Source of the DNA: an uncultured Rhizobiaceae group bacterium
GTDB lineage: Bacteria > Pseudomonadota > Alphaproteobacteria > Rhizobiales > Rhizobiaceae
NCBI GenBank assembly: GCA_938010435.1
Contig: CALLUS010000007.1
Span: 1 to 60,008 of the forward strand
DNA length: 60,008 nt
Direction: 5' to 3'
In this document: piece after piece, positions 17,186 through 25,009 of the stretch
How positions within the stretch are numbered: the stretch's first letter is position 1
How the letters are laid out: each line of letters begins with the position of its first letter
Program-made: the position numbers and the translations under genes
The notes under the pieces: model-generated
Databases searched by the model: none
What the model saw: only the letters and a program-made list of their open reading frames with translations
What the model was told of the DNA's origin: nothing

Positions 17186-18577
17186 ATGAACATGCATGTA
17201 GGTGATAACGATATCAGCCATGTTGTGGAAGCTGATAAGGCCCACGTTTGGCATCATTTAACGCAACATAAGAAATTCGATACGAGTGATCCTCTGATCA
17301 TCGTTGAAGGCAAGGGGTTGCACGTCTGGAACCAAGCCGGTCGTAAACATCTTGATGCGGTCTCCGGCGGTGTCTGGACTGTGAACGTGGGTTATGGCCG
17401 CGAGAGTATTGCCAATGCGGTGCGTGACCAACTCGTTAAAATGAACTTTTTTGGTGGCACTACGGGGAGTATTCCCGGTGCACTTTTTGCTGAGCGTTTG
17501 ATTGAAAAAATGCCCGGTATGAGCCGTGTTTATTATTCAAATTCCGGTTCTGAAGCTAACGAGAAGACGTTCAAAATCGTGCGTCAAATCTCGCATAATT
17601 TGTATGGCGGGAAGAAAAGTAAAATTCTATATCGTCAGCGCGACTATCACGGAACAACGATCACTTGTTTGTCCGCAGGCGGTCAAGACGAGCGTAAGGG
17701 GCAATATGGCCCGTTCACACCAGACTTCGTTGAAGTTCCCCATTGCTTGGAATATCGCAGCCAGTGGGGCGAGGTCGATGATTACGGCATCCGCGCTGCT
17801 AACGCGATTGAAGAGGTTATTTTGCGCGAAGGGCCGGATACCGTTGGTGCGATTTGCCTTGAGCCAATCACAGCGGGCGGTGGTGTCATCGTTCCACCAG
17901 AAGGTTACTGGCCGCGCGTTCGCGAAATCTGCGACAAATACAATGTTTTGCTGCTGATCGACGAAGTTGTGTGTGGCATGGGTCGTACAGGTACATGGTT
18001 TGGTTATCAGCATTATGGTATCGAGCCTGATATGGTGACAATGGCGAAAGGTGTTGCTTCCGGCTATGCGGCGATTTCTTGCACTGTAACCACCGAAAAA
18101 GTGTTCGATATGTTCAAGTCTGATCCAAATGATCCGATGAGCTATTTCCGTGATATTTCCACTTTCGGTGGTTGTACGGCTGGTCCGGCTGCGGCCATGG
18201 CCAATATGGATATTCTTGAACAAGAAAACCTACTCGAAAATACAACAAACATGGGCGCATATTTGATGGAAGGCCTTGAAGGTCTGAAAGCCAAACACCC
18301 AATGATCGGCGATGTGCGCGGTAAAGGCCTTTTCTGTGGTGCAGAACTTGTTGCTGATCGCGACACGAAAGAGCCGGTACCTGAAAGCATTTCTCAAGCT
18401 GTTGTTGCTGAGTGCTTCAACGCAGATGCAGTTGTGATCGGTGCCACCAATCGTTCGTTGGCTGGCTTCAACAACACGCTCTGCCTATCGCCTGCATTGA
18501 TGTGCACAAAAGACAATATCGACGAGATCGTGACGTCAATCGATGGCGCACTTACGCGCGTCACCGCTTTGTCTTAG
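17186..18577 (+). CDS. tpa: Taurine-pyruvate aminotransferase
   Basis: A 463-residue class III PLP aminotransferase that converts taurine plus pyruvate into sulfoacetaldehyde plus L-alanine, the first step of taurine dissimilation. The N-terminus MNMHVGDNDISHVVEADKAH and the run LDAVSGGVWTVNVGYGRE closely match characterised Tpa proteins as I remember them. PLP contacts include SNSGSEANE near residue 115, DEVVCGMGRTG near 262 and Lys288 in MVTMAKGVASGY. The ATG at 17186 has GGAG upstream. Its partner xsc lies 10 kb away at 28559. No taurine transporter is adjacent. Confidence 0.93.
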   Translation: MNMHVGDNDISHVVEADKAHVWHHLTQHKKFDTSDPLIIVEGKGLHVWNQAGRKHLDAVSGGVWTVNVGYGRESIANAVRDQLVKMNFFGGTTGSIPGALFAERLIEKMPGMSRVYYSNSGSEANEKTFKIVRQISHNLYGGKKSKILYRQRDYHGTTITCLSAGGQDERKGQYGPFTPDFVEVPHCLEYRSQWGEVDDYGIRAANAIEEVILREGPDTVGAICLEPITAGGGVIVPPEGYWPRVREICDKYNVLLLIDEVVCGMGRTGTWFGYQHYGIEPDMVTMAKGVASGYAAISCTVTTEKVFDMFKSDPNDPMSYFRDISTFGGCTAGPAAAMANMDILEQENLLENTTNMGAYLMEGLEGLKAKHPMIGDVRGKGLFCGAELVADRDTKEPVPESISQAVVAECFNADAVVIGATNRSLAGFNNTLCLSPALMCTKDNIDEIVTSIDGALTRVTALS

Positions 18578-18592
18578 CGATGCGCGAAGTTT

Positions 18593-18626
18593 AAAGGCTC
18601 GATTGCTGAAAAGCAGTCGGGCCTTT
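18593..18626. terminator. Bidirectional terminator between tpa and the second P450
   Basis: A 15-base stem, 18593-18607 paired with 18612-18626, closed by a GAAA tetraloop; all positions pair if two G-T wobbles are allowed. The arms begin AAAGGC and end GCCTTT, so both strands show a short T-run after the stem. It sits between the convergent stops at 18577 and 18636 and can serve both genes. Confidence 0.85.
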
Positions 18627-18635
18627 ATCATTTGC

Positions 18636-19823
18636 TTAAGCCAATTTTACAGGAAGATTGATCGGCCCGCGAAACCCGAAGCCGCGCCATTTCACGTCTT
18701 CTTCTTTGTCTAATCTCATGTTGGGAAAGCGCTCCAACAGGAGAGGGATCATAATGTCGGCCAACATCATACGGGCTACGTGGGTGCCTTGGCAAAAGTG
18801 GGGTCCGTTGCCAAACGCCTGATGTCCGTTACTCTTGCGGAACATATTGAATAATTCAGGGGCTTCATAAAGTTCTTCATCATGGCAGGCTGAAGCCTGA
18901 ATGGTCATAACCGTATCGCCCTTTGGAATGAAGCAATCGCGGATTTCTGTGTCTTTCTTCACCAATCGCGAACTCACTTGAATTGGCGCGCACCAACGTA
19001 CGCCTTCATCAAACGCTTTTCCAGCCAAATTGAGATCGGATTTTACGGTCTCAAATTGATCTGGATTTGTGAGCAAACCGAACAATATTGTCGTGAGCGC
19101 ATCGCGCGGTTCGTTGATCCCACCGCCAATGGCGATCTTAATGTTTGACCTAATTTGACTTGTATCAATCGGATCTTCTGCATTCACCATCACAGATAAT
19201 GCGCTATCATCGAGGTCTAGTTTATGCTGTTCGGTCATTTCATCAAACAGGATGTTCATTTCAGTATTGGCAACATCAGATGCTGAAAACGGTTCAGGTG
19301 CCCATGCAAAATTTCCAGCGCCATCAATGAGTGTTTGGCTCCAGCGCGCCATTTGTTCATCGCTGGCTTTGGCAATGCCTAAAATATGCGCGAGGCAGCG
19401 AGATGCAAAAGGTGTGGCGAGGTCTGTGAATATGTCGACGGTTTCGCCACGAGGTAAACGATCAACATATTTAATGGCGATTTTTTCAATCAATGGCCGC
19501 CAACTTCCTTTGATGATCCGTGCTGAAAATGCTGGCTGCATGGCCATGCGTTCGCGTAAATGATCTTGCCCGTCTTTGCGCATCAGCGTTTGCGCTTGAA
19601 ATGCTGGTTGCATGGGCGTGTTCGGGTCGTTTGAACTGAACAATTCTGGTGTGTTTTTAACGTATTTCGTATCAGCGGCTTTAGTGAGAAATGTGCGCTT
19701 TAGGGCCGTGACTTGCACCACCGGCGTCTCAGCGCGCAGCCGTTTGTAAATCGCATACGGATCGAGAAATAACTGTTCACCGGTGATCGAATTGTCGATT
19801 GGTGCTGACTGCAGTGCGACCAT
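18636..19823 (-). CDS. Cytochrome P450, paralogue of the first
   Basis: A 395-residue soluble P450. The haem loop is FGNGPHFCQG with Cys near residue 344, and ExxR lies in FDEGVRWCAPI. The I-helix reads GGGINEPRD, again lacking the standard threonine pair. The N-terminal half parallels the 140-1291 P450 (MRKDGQDHLRERM against MRKDGEPHLQERK; LIDGAGNFAWAPE against MIDGVGNYIGDPE), so they share a subfamily. It is divergent from matB across about 160 bases and convergent with tpa. No redox partner is encoded nearby and the substrate is unknown. Confidence 0.88.
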   Translation of the reverse strand: MVALQSAPIDNSITGEQLFLDPYAIYKRLRAETPVVQVTALKRTFLTKAADTKYVKNTPELFSSNDPNTPMQPAFQAQTLMRKDGQDHLRERMAMQPAFSARIIKGSWRPLIEKIAIKYVDRLPRGETVDIFTDLATPFASRCLAHILGIAKASDEQMARWSQTLIDGAGNFAWAPEPFSASDVANTEMNILFDEMTEQHKLDLDDSALSVMVNAEDPIDTSQIRSNIKIAIGGGINEPRDALTTILFGLLTNPDQFETVKSDLNLAGKAFDEGVRWCAPIQVSSRLVKKDTEIRDCFIPKGDTVMTIQASACHDEELYEAPELFNMFRKSNGHQAFGNGPHFCQGTHVARMMLADIMIPLLLERFPNMRLDKEEDVKWRGFGFRGPINLPVKLA

Positions 19824-19986
19824 ACGAAGTCTCCAATGAATACTGGCCCATGATTCAATCGACGGTTTGTAAATTCAACCATGATGTGAATTGCCTGTAC
19901 AGAGCTTTCGGTTTGGTGGTGACTTCTCCGCCCGTTATCGACAAACTAATTGTGACACACAGACCTTGTTGATTGAGGACACCTGC

Positions 19987-21510
19987 ATGGCGAACCACTT
20001 ATTTGACGGGCTGTTTTCCAACCCTGATGTTTCAAAACCACTGGCGCAATTGCACGATGGCCGTTGGTACACCTATCAAGATGCGCTTGATGTTTCAGCC
20101 CGTTTTGCAAATGTCCTTGTGGTGCTGGGTGTGCAACCGGGAGACCGTGTTGCGGTGCAGGTTCCAAAATCTATGGAAGCGGTCATGGTGTATTTGGCTT
20201 GTGTACGGGCAGGGGCTGTCTTCCTGCCATTAAACACCGCCTACACCGCAAGCGAGGTTGATTATTTTCTATCCGATGCGGTGGCGTCGCTCTTTATTTG
20301 TGATCCTGTCAATGCTGATGAGCTTAAAGCTGTGGCGGCTTCTAACGGAGCAAAGCTTGAAACATTGGGCGTGTTTGTCAACGAAGACATAAGCGCAGGT
20401 ACGTTTGCAGACAAAGGCTTGTCAGCGAGCCCAAGCTTCGAAAATGTCGTGCGTGGTGCAGATGATCTGGCGGCCATTCTTTACACATCTGGCACCACGG
20501 GCCGTTCTAAAGGTGCGATGTTGAGCCATGAAAACCTGCTCTCCAATTCAAAAGAGCTCTGCGCGTTGTGGCGTTTCACGGCCGATGATGTGTTGCTTCA
20601 TGCACTGCCAATCTTTCATACACACGGATTGTTCGTCGCGATCAATGTGAATTTGATTGCCGGTGCTTCCATGATTTTTCTTCCAGCGTTCACCAATGAT
20701 GCGATCATCGAAAATATGCCGAAGGCAACTTCGATGATGGGCGTGCCCACATTCTACACACGCCTCTTGGGGGATGATCGGTTCACGAGCGAACTGGCCG
20801 CGCATATGCGTTTGTTTATTTCAGGCAGCGCGCCGTTGTTGGCTGAAACCCATGTGGAGTTCGAAGAACGCACGGGCAAACGCATATTGGAACGTTACGG
20901 CATGACCGAAACCAATATGAACACCTCCAACCCCTATGATGGGGAGCGCAAAGCGGGAACCGTGGGCTTCCCATTGCCAGGTGTCAGCCTGCGCATTTGT
21001 GATGCGACCACTGGACAAGAATTGCCCAACGGTGAAGTTGGCAGTATTGAAGTGAAGGGTGATAACGTGTTTTCGGGCTATTGGAAAATGCCTGAAAAGA
21101 CTGCCGAAGAATTTCGTGAAGACGGGTTTTTTATCACGGGCGATCTCGGCATTATCGACGAAGATGGCTACGTGCAAATTGTCGGGCGTGGGAAGGACCT
21201 GATTATCTCAGGGGGATATAACATTTATCCAAAAGAGATCGAACTTGTGTTGGACGAACAAGAAGGCGTTCTGGAATCCGCCGTGGTCGGTGTTCCCCAT
21301 CCAGACTTTGGTGAAAGTGTTGTCGGGGTTTTGGTTGGTCAAAATAACAACTTGGATTGCGATGCTATTATGGCGAATATCAAAGACAAAATGGCCCGTT
21401 TCAAACAGCCAAAGTTGTTGATGGTGGTAGATGAACTCCCGCGCAACACCATGGGTAAAGTACAAAAAAACGTTCTACGGGAAACTTATAAAGATGTGTT
21501 TTCGGAGTAG
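19987..21510 (+). CDS. matB: Malonyl-CoA synthetase (MatB-like)
   Basis: A 507-residue acyl-activating (ANL) enzyme that would form malonyl-CoA from malonate, ATP and CoA. The AMP-binding P-loop is YTSGTTGRSKG near residue 166, followed by YGMTETNMNTSNPYDGERKAG near 305, TGDLG near 385, the hinge GRGKDLIISGGYNIYPKEIE and the C-terminal catalytic Lys in LPRNTMGKVQKN. The Met-Thr-Glu-Thr-Asn block and PLNTAYTASEVDYF fit MatB better than long-chain ligases. The ATG at 19987 follows GAGGA; the open frame starts earlier but lacks support. No malonate decarboxylase or matC is beside it, so the substrate call is from family likeness. Confidence 0.75.
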   Translation: MANHLFDGLFSNPDVSKPLAQLHDGRWYTYQDALDVSARFANVLVVLGVQPGDRVAVQVPKSMEAVMVYLACVRAGAVFLPLNTAYTASEVDYFLSDAVASLFICDPVNADELKAVAASNGAKLETLGVFVNEDISAGTFADKGLSASPSFENVVRGADDLAAILYTSGTTGRSKGAMLSHENLLSNSKELCALWRFTADDVLLHALPIFHTHGLFVAINVNLIAGASMIFLPAFTNDAIIENMPKATSMMGVPTFYTRLLGDDRFTSELAAHMRLFISGSAPLLAETHVEFEERTGKRILERYGMTETNMNTSNPYDGERKAGTVGFPLPGVSLRICDATTGQELPNGEVGSIEVKGDNVFSGYWKMPEKTAEEFREDGFFITGDLGIIDEDGYVQIVGRGKDLIISGGYNIYPKEIELVLDEQEGVLESAVVGVPHPDFGESVVGVLVGQNNNLDCDAIMANIKDKMARFKQPKLLMVVDELPRNTMGKVQKNVLRETYKDVFSE

Positions 21511-21558
21511 GGGGGTGATATTGGGAGGCAGTAATGCGGACGAAGTTGCCTTTGATAA

Positions 21559-21957
21559 TCAAGTTTTATCTTTAAAACTATGGAGAACAGTGAGAGCGTC
21601 TTGTTCTCTTCCATCAGGTACAAATAGATGATCGTGGTAGAAACCCTATACAGGGTTCACACCCATGTCATGTTCCGCAAGCGCAGTTGTAATACGCGCT
21701 AGAAATCCAACGGCCTCTAAAGACGAGTGGATGTTCAACGTGATCATTCGACAGGGGAATTCAAAGGCTATTTTGGCCGCTTCTACTTCTTCTTTGAGAA
21801 CGATAAATGTTGTTCCTTCGGCTTCATGGAAGATCATTTTAGGGCGAATGCCATCTGGTAAAACACCATCGGCAATCGTCAAAAATACATACAGACCGTC
21901 GACAAGTTCCGCGGACATTGTTTTCAACAATGTGTCTAGGTTCGTTTCTCCTGCCAT
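21559..21957 (-). pseudogene. ACT-domain protein (COG3602-like) with in-frame amber codon
   Basis: The open part, 21646-21957, encodes 103 residues of a small ACT-domain protein (RMITLNIHSSLEAVGFLARI near residue 70). It stops at a TAG (21646-21648) straight after GVNPV. Reading through that TAG continues in frame with GFYHDHLFVPDGREQDAL and ends at a natural TGA at 21559, giving about 132 residues, the normal family length. In relatives I remember, NVVAGYYHDHLFVP is continuous, so the TAG replaces one residue of a conserved block. This is a nonsense pseudogene, a sequencing error or a readthrough site. It lies 17 bases downstream of the Gdx gene and shares its riboswitch-controlled transcript. 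Confidence 0.8.
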
Positions 21958-21974
21958 GTAAATTCCCTTTGTTT

Positions 21975-22292
21975 CTAGCGAGTTTCAAGTCCGATAAGGA
22001 ACATACCGATAAGCCGGCAGCTCACTCCGGCAATGCCTGAAATTCCTATCTGTTGCTTGTATAAAATGACGCTGACAACAACCGATCCAATCGATCCGAT
22101 GCCAGTCCAAATTGGGTATGCAATTCCCAATGGAAGGGTGCGCATCGACCAGTACAATGCCCCAAGGCTGGCCCCTATCAATGCCAACGTTGCCATGAGC
22201 AAGCCAACACTGAATTTATCCGACATTCCCTTGAGACCTGAAGCCCAAGCGGTTTCTAAAATTCCCGCCGCGATAAGAGCTATCCACGCCAT
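21975..22292 (-). CDS. gdx: Guanidinium exporter Gdx (SugE-type SMR protein)
   Basis: A 105-residue four-span small multidrug resistance protein. The first helix carries the essential Glu in ILETAWASGLK, and GIAYPIWTGIGSIGSVV is the SugE/Gdx pattern rather than the EmrE pattern. Gdx proteins exchange guanidinium for protons at the inner membrane as dimers. The ATG at 22292 follows GAGG at a good distance; the open frame extends to 22331 but that part is the riboswitch. The riboswitch directly upstream supports guanidinium as the substrate. Confidence 0.9.
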   Translation of the reverse strand: MAWIALIAAGILETAWASGLKGMSDKFSVGLLMATLALIGASLGALYWSMRTLPLGIAYPIWTGIGSIGSVVVSVILYKQQIGISGIAGVSCRLIGMFLIGLETR

Positions 22293-22309
22293 TTTGACCT
22301 CATCTGTAT

Positions 22310-22352
22310 CGAGTCGTCCCGGCAAGCTCATTTAGCGTCAGGTCGTCCTGAC
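22310..22352 (-). promoter_or_regulatory. Guanidine-II (mini-ykkC) riboswitch
   Basis: On the minus-strand RNA, hairpin 1 (22352-22337) is GTCAGG-ACGA-CCTGAC, a perfect six-pair stem with an ACGA tetraloop. After a 15-base linker, hairpin 2 (22321-22310) is CGGG-ACGA-CTCG with one G-U pair. Two hairpins with ACGR loops closed by G-C pairs and a short linker are the definition of the mini-ykkC element. Hairpin 2 ends 17 bases before the gdx ATG, with the GAGG ribosome site in between, so ligand binding would favour translation of gdx. Gene identity and RNA motif support each other. Confidence 0.9.
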
Positions 22353-22703
22353 AAGCGTTCTGCAAACGATTATCAATCTTTTAGAATGGCTGCAATGGGT
22401 TCGAAGCTGCCAATTGACCGATGATGGTGCTTAATTAGCGTCCACGACTTGCAATACGGACACGGTGTCTAACTCAGTCATTGTTGGGCCCAGGACTGCT
22501 TTGTATTTTATTTTCGGCTTCTTACCCCGGTCCTCGTCGATGAACTTTGATATCGATCGCAAATGGAGTTGTTACCCAAAGTTCCGTAACGCAATCTTGC
22601 TCATAAGAGAAAACTGAACCACACTGACGTTTTAAATCGCCAGTCGTGCGAAAAATATTTTGGTGGGTTCGTTGCGTCTGTTTTAAAACTGGAGAGGAAT
22701 ATC
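22353..22703. other. Gene-free region between the riboswitch and the universal stress protein gene
   Basis: About 350 bases with no convincing reading frame. It must hold the divergent promoters of the gdx transcript and of the stress protein gene. Apart from the riboswitch at its left border I see no repeat, tRNA or terminator. The stress protein gene has a GGAGAGG ribosome site at the right border. Confidence 0.6.
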
Positions 22704-23138
22704 ATGTCGAATTCAGTCTTAGTAGCAGTGGATGGCAGTGAGGGAGGAGCAAGGGCACTGCAATACGCTAGTGACCGTGCAAAGCTCGGAGGAGCTAAGC
22801 TTATTTTGACCTACGTGATCGAGTGGTCTCCATATTCTTTCAATACTCCCGAAGAAAATGCGGAGCGACACATGCGACGCGAGCAAGAGATAGAGAAGGC
22901 AACATTAAGTGTAGTCGAACCTGCATCTGCGCTCTTGGAGGCAAGCGGTGTTGAACATGAAACCATTGTGCGACATGGGCCACCTGCAGAAACGTTGATC
23001 GAACTTGCCGAAAAGCATGGTGTGCAACAGATCGTCATCGGACGCAGAGGGCAATCTGGAATTAAAAGCCTGTTGTTTGGAAGCGTCGCAGGAAACCTCG
23101 TTCAAACGTCACCGGTTCCAGTGGTTGTTGTACCTTAA
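22704..23138 (+). CDS. Universal stress protein, UspA family
   Basis: A 144-residue single-domain cytoplasmic protein. It opens with VLVAVDGSEGGARAL and ends with the ATP-binding pattern GRRGQSGIKSLLFGS followed by SPVPVVVVP, so it belongs to the ATP-binding UspA/UspFG branch. Such proteins modulate stress survival or partner transporters and kinases. It precedes the AGCS symporter by 46 bases on the same strand; the two may be co-transcribed, which would fit a regulatory partner for the transporter, though this is inference. Confidence 0.9.
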   Translation: MSNSVLVAVDGSEGGARALQYASDRAKLGGAKLILTYVIEWSPYSFNTPEENAERHMRREQEIEKATLSVVEPASALLEASGVEHETIVRHGPPAETLIELAEKHGVQQIVIGRRGQSGIKSLLFGSVAGNLVQTSPVPVVVVP

Positions 23139-23184
23139 AGATGTCAGCAATTTTTTCCTGAAAAAACGATATTGAGGATATGAG

Positions 23185-24687
23185 ATGACCAGACTATTCA
23201 TAACGTTCACAGCATTTTTTCTTTATACTCTACCCGCATTTGCCGGGTTCGATGAAACAATTAACGAAATTACGGCGCCGATTGCATCCGCTGTCGGCAG
23301 CTTCGTCTTTTTTAAAATACCACTTTTTGGGGCTCAATTACCGCTCGTTGTGCTTTGGCTCGTGATTGGTGCCATATTCTTCACACTCTATTTGGGGTTT
23401 GTGAATGTTGGTGGCTTCAAACACGCGATCCAACTGGTGCGCGGTGACTATGCAGATCCCGATAGTCCCGGTGAAGTGTCACATTTTCAGGCCTTGGCTA
23501 CGGCGGTTTCCGGCACAGTTGGTATCGGTAATATTGGCGGCGTAGCGGTTGCGGTCACAATCGGTGGTGCCGGAGCTACATTCTGGTTGATTGTAGCTGG
23601 CTTTTTGGGGATGTCGACCAAGTTTGTCGAATGTACATTGGGCGTGAAATATCGCACCGAGAACCCTGATGGTTCGGTCTCGGGTGGCCCGATGTACTAC
23701 ATGAAAAAGGGCTTTGAAGAACGCGGCATGAACGGCTTTGGCAAGTTCATGGGCACTTTCTATGCAATTGGTATTTTTATCGGTGCTTTGGGCATTGGCA
23801 ATATGTTCCAATCAAATCAGGCTTATGTTCAGCTGAATACTGTGGCTGGCGGTGCTCTTGACGGTTTGGGTTGGCTGGTCGGCCTGATTTTGGCAGCTGT
23901 CGTCTTTGCCGTCATCATCGGCGGTATCAAATCTATCGCCCGTGTGACTGAGAAGATCGTGCCATTTATGGCAATCTTCTACTGCGTATTCGCGATCATT
24001 GTCATATTGATGAACTTCTCATCGATACCGGAAGCAATTGGCAACATCTTTTCTGGTGCGTTTACCGGTGAAGGTGTCAAAGGCGGTGCAATCGGTGCGT
24101 TGATTATTGGTTTTCAAAGAGCTGTGTTTTCGAACGAAGCTGGTATTGGTTCAGCGTCTATCGCTCACGCTGCAGTGCGAACTCCGGAGCCTGTTACAGA
24201 GGGGTATGTATCTTTGCTTGAGCCATTCATCGATACAATTGTGATCTGTACAATTACTGCTCTCGTGATCGGAACCAGTCAGGTTGCTGATCCGAACTTC
24301 GCCGGTGATGCCACGGGCGTTGCGATGACGTCAGCTGCTTTCGAGCGTCAGATCAGTTGGTTCCCTTTGCCGTTAGCATTCGGAGCTTTGCTCTTTGCTT
24401 TCTCAACCATGATCTCATGGTCGTATTACGGGCTAAAGGGTTGGACTTATTTGTTCGGTGAAGGACAAATGGGGCAAACGGTATACAAGCTTGTCTTCTG
24501 TGCGTTTGTCGCCATTGGGTGCATGGTGCAACTTGGGCCAATTCTGGATATCTCTGATGCCTTAGTATTTTTGATCTGTGTGCCAAATATCCTCGCTCTA
24601 TACTTTCTGGCACCTATCGTTAAGCGCGAGATGGTGAGCTACCAAGCAAGATTGGCAAGCGGCGAAATCAAGCGGTACAAGCACTAG
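23185..24687 (+). CDS. Alanine/glycine:cation symporter (AGCS family)
   Basis: A 500-residue inner-membrane transporter with about eleven spans. Family blocks are visible: FQALATAVSGTVGIGNIGG near residue 105, GPMYYMKKGF near 170, the FSNEAGIGSASIAHAA loop near 315 and WSYYG-x-KG near 413. A GAGG lies before the ATG. AGCS members take up alanine or glycine with sodium. Placed just before the taurine regulator, it could handle the alanine produced by Tpa; direct taurine uptake cannot be excluded but has no sequence support. A terminator follows. Confidence 0.92.
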   Translation: MTRLFITFTAFFLYTLPAFAGFDETINEITAPIASAVGSFVFFKIPLFGAQLPLVVLWLVIGAIFFTLYLGFVNVGGFKHAIQLVRGDYADPDSPGEVSHFQALATAVSGTVGIGNIGGVAVAVTIGGAGATFWLIVAGFLGMSTKFVECTLGVKYRTENPDGSVSGGPMYYMKKGFEERGMNGFGKFMGTFYAIGIFIGALGIGNMFQSNQAYVQLNTVAGGALDGLGWLVGLILAAVVFAVIIGGIKSIARVTEKIVPFMAIFYCVFAIIVILMNFSSIPEAIGNIFSGAFTGEGVKGGAIGALIIGFQRAVFSNEAGIGSASIAHAAVRTPEPVTEGYVSLLEPFIDTIVICTITALVIGTSQVADPNFAGDATGVAMTSAAFERQISWFPLPLAFGALLFAFSTMISWSYYGLKGWTYLFGEGQMGQTVYKLVFCAFVAIGCMVQLGPILDISDALVFLICVPNILALYFLAPIVKREMVSYQARLASGEIKRYKH

Positions 24688-24705
24688 ATTTACGTTCAAA
24701 CATAC

Positions 24706-24741
24706 CGAGCGTCCTCAAGGTGGGGCGCTCGACTGCTTTTT
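24706..24741 (+). terminator. Terminator after the AGCS symporter
   Basis: CGAGCGTCC (24706-24714) pairs with GGGCGCTCG (24723-24731), nine pairs with one G-T, loop of eight bases, and a run of five T follows after a short spacer. It ends the stress-protein/symporter transcript. The rest of the 322-base gap to the tauR-like gene contains that gene's promoter and the putative operator at 24936-24959. Confidence 0.7.
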
Positions 24742-24935
24742 CAAAGCTGACATTTGTCGTGTGGTCGGAAATGATAAGTATGGGCTTGCATTATGTTCTC
24801 CCTATCAATTGGGCAGGATTGAGCCAGTGCTCATTACGCCATGTTTGGTGACTACTGGTGGCGGCTGGATTGATATGGACTAGACCGTAAAGGGTTGTTT
24901 CGAACAAATTGAATGCCTTTACCGTGCATTTTTGG

Positions 24936-24959
24936 TTGTCCAAAAAATGATTGGTCCAG
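24936..24959. promoter_or_regulatory. Candidate TauR operator upstream of the tauR-like gene
   Basis: TTGTCCAA (24936-24943) and TTGGTCCAG (24951-24959) form an imperfect direct repeat of a TTG(G)TCCA element 15 bases apart, 50-75 bases before the tauR-like start. Its complement CTGGACCAA resembles CTGGACCCAA upstream of tpa. MocR-type regulators commonly bind direct repeats in their own promoters, so autoregulation is plausible. Confidence 0.4.
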
Positions 24960-25009
24960 ATGGCCTGTTAGGTGTAAGTCCAGTTGATATTGTACTGATT
25001 GGGCTGGTT

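Noticed and set aside
18636-21510. P450 plus malonyl-CoA synthetase as a secondary-metabolite cluster
   Set aside because: No polyketide synthase, peptide synthetase or carrier protein is adjacent, and the two genes are divergently transcribed.
23479-23811. Long open frames opposite the AGCS gene and many other genes
   Set aside because: They mirror the codon pattern of the real genes, lack ribosome sites and encode no recognisable motif; they are shadow frames.
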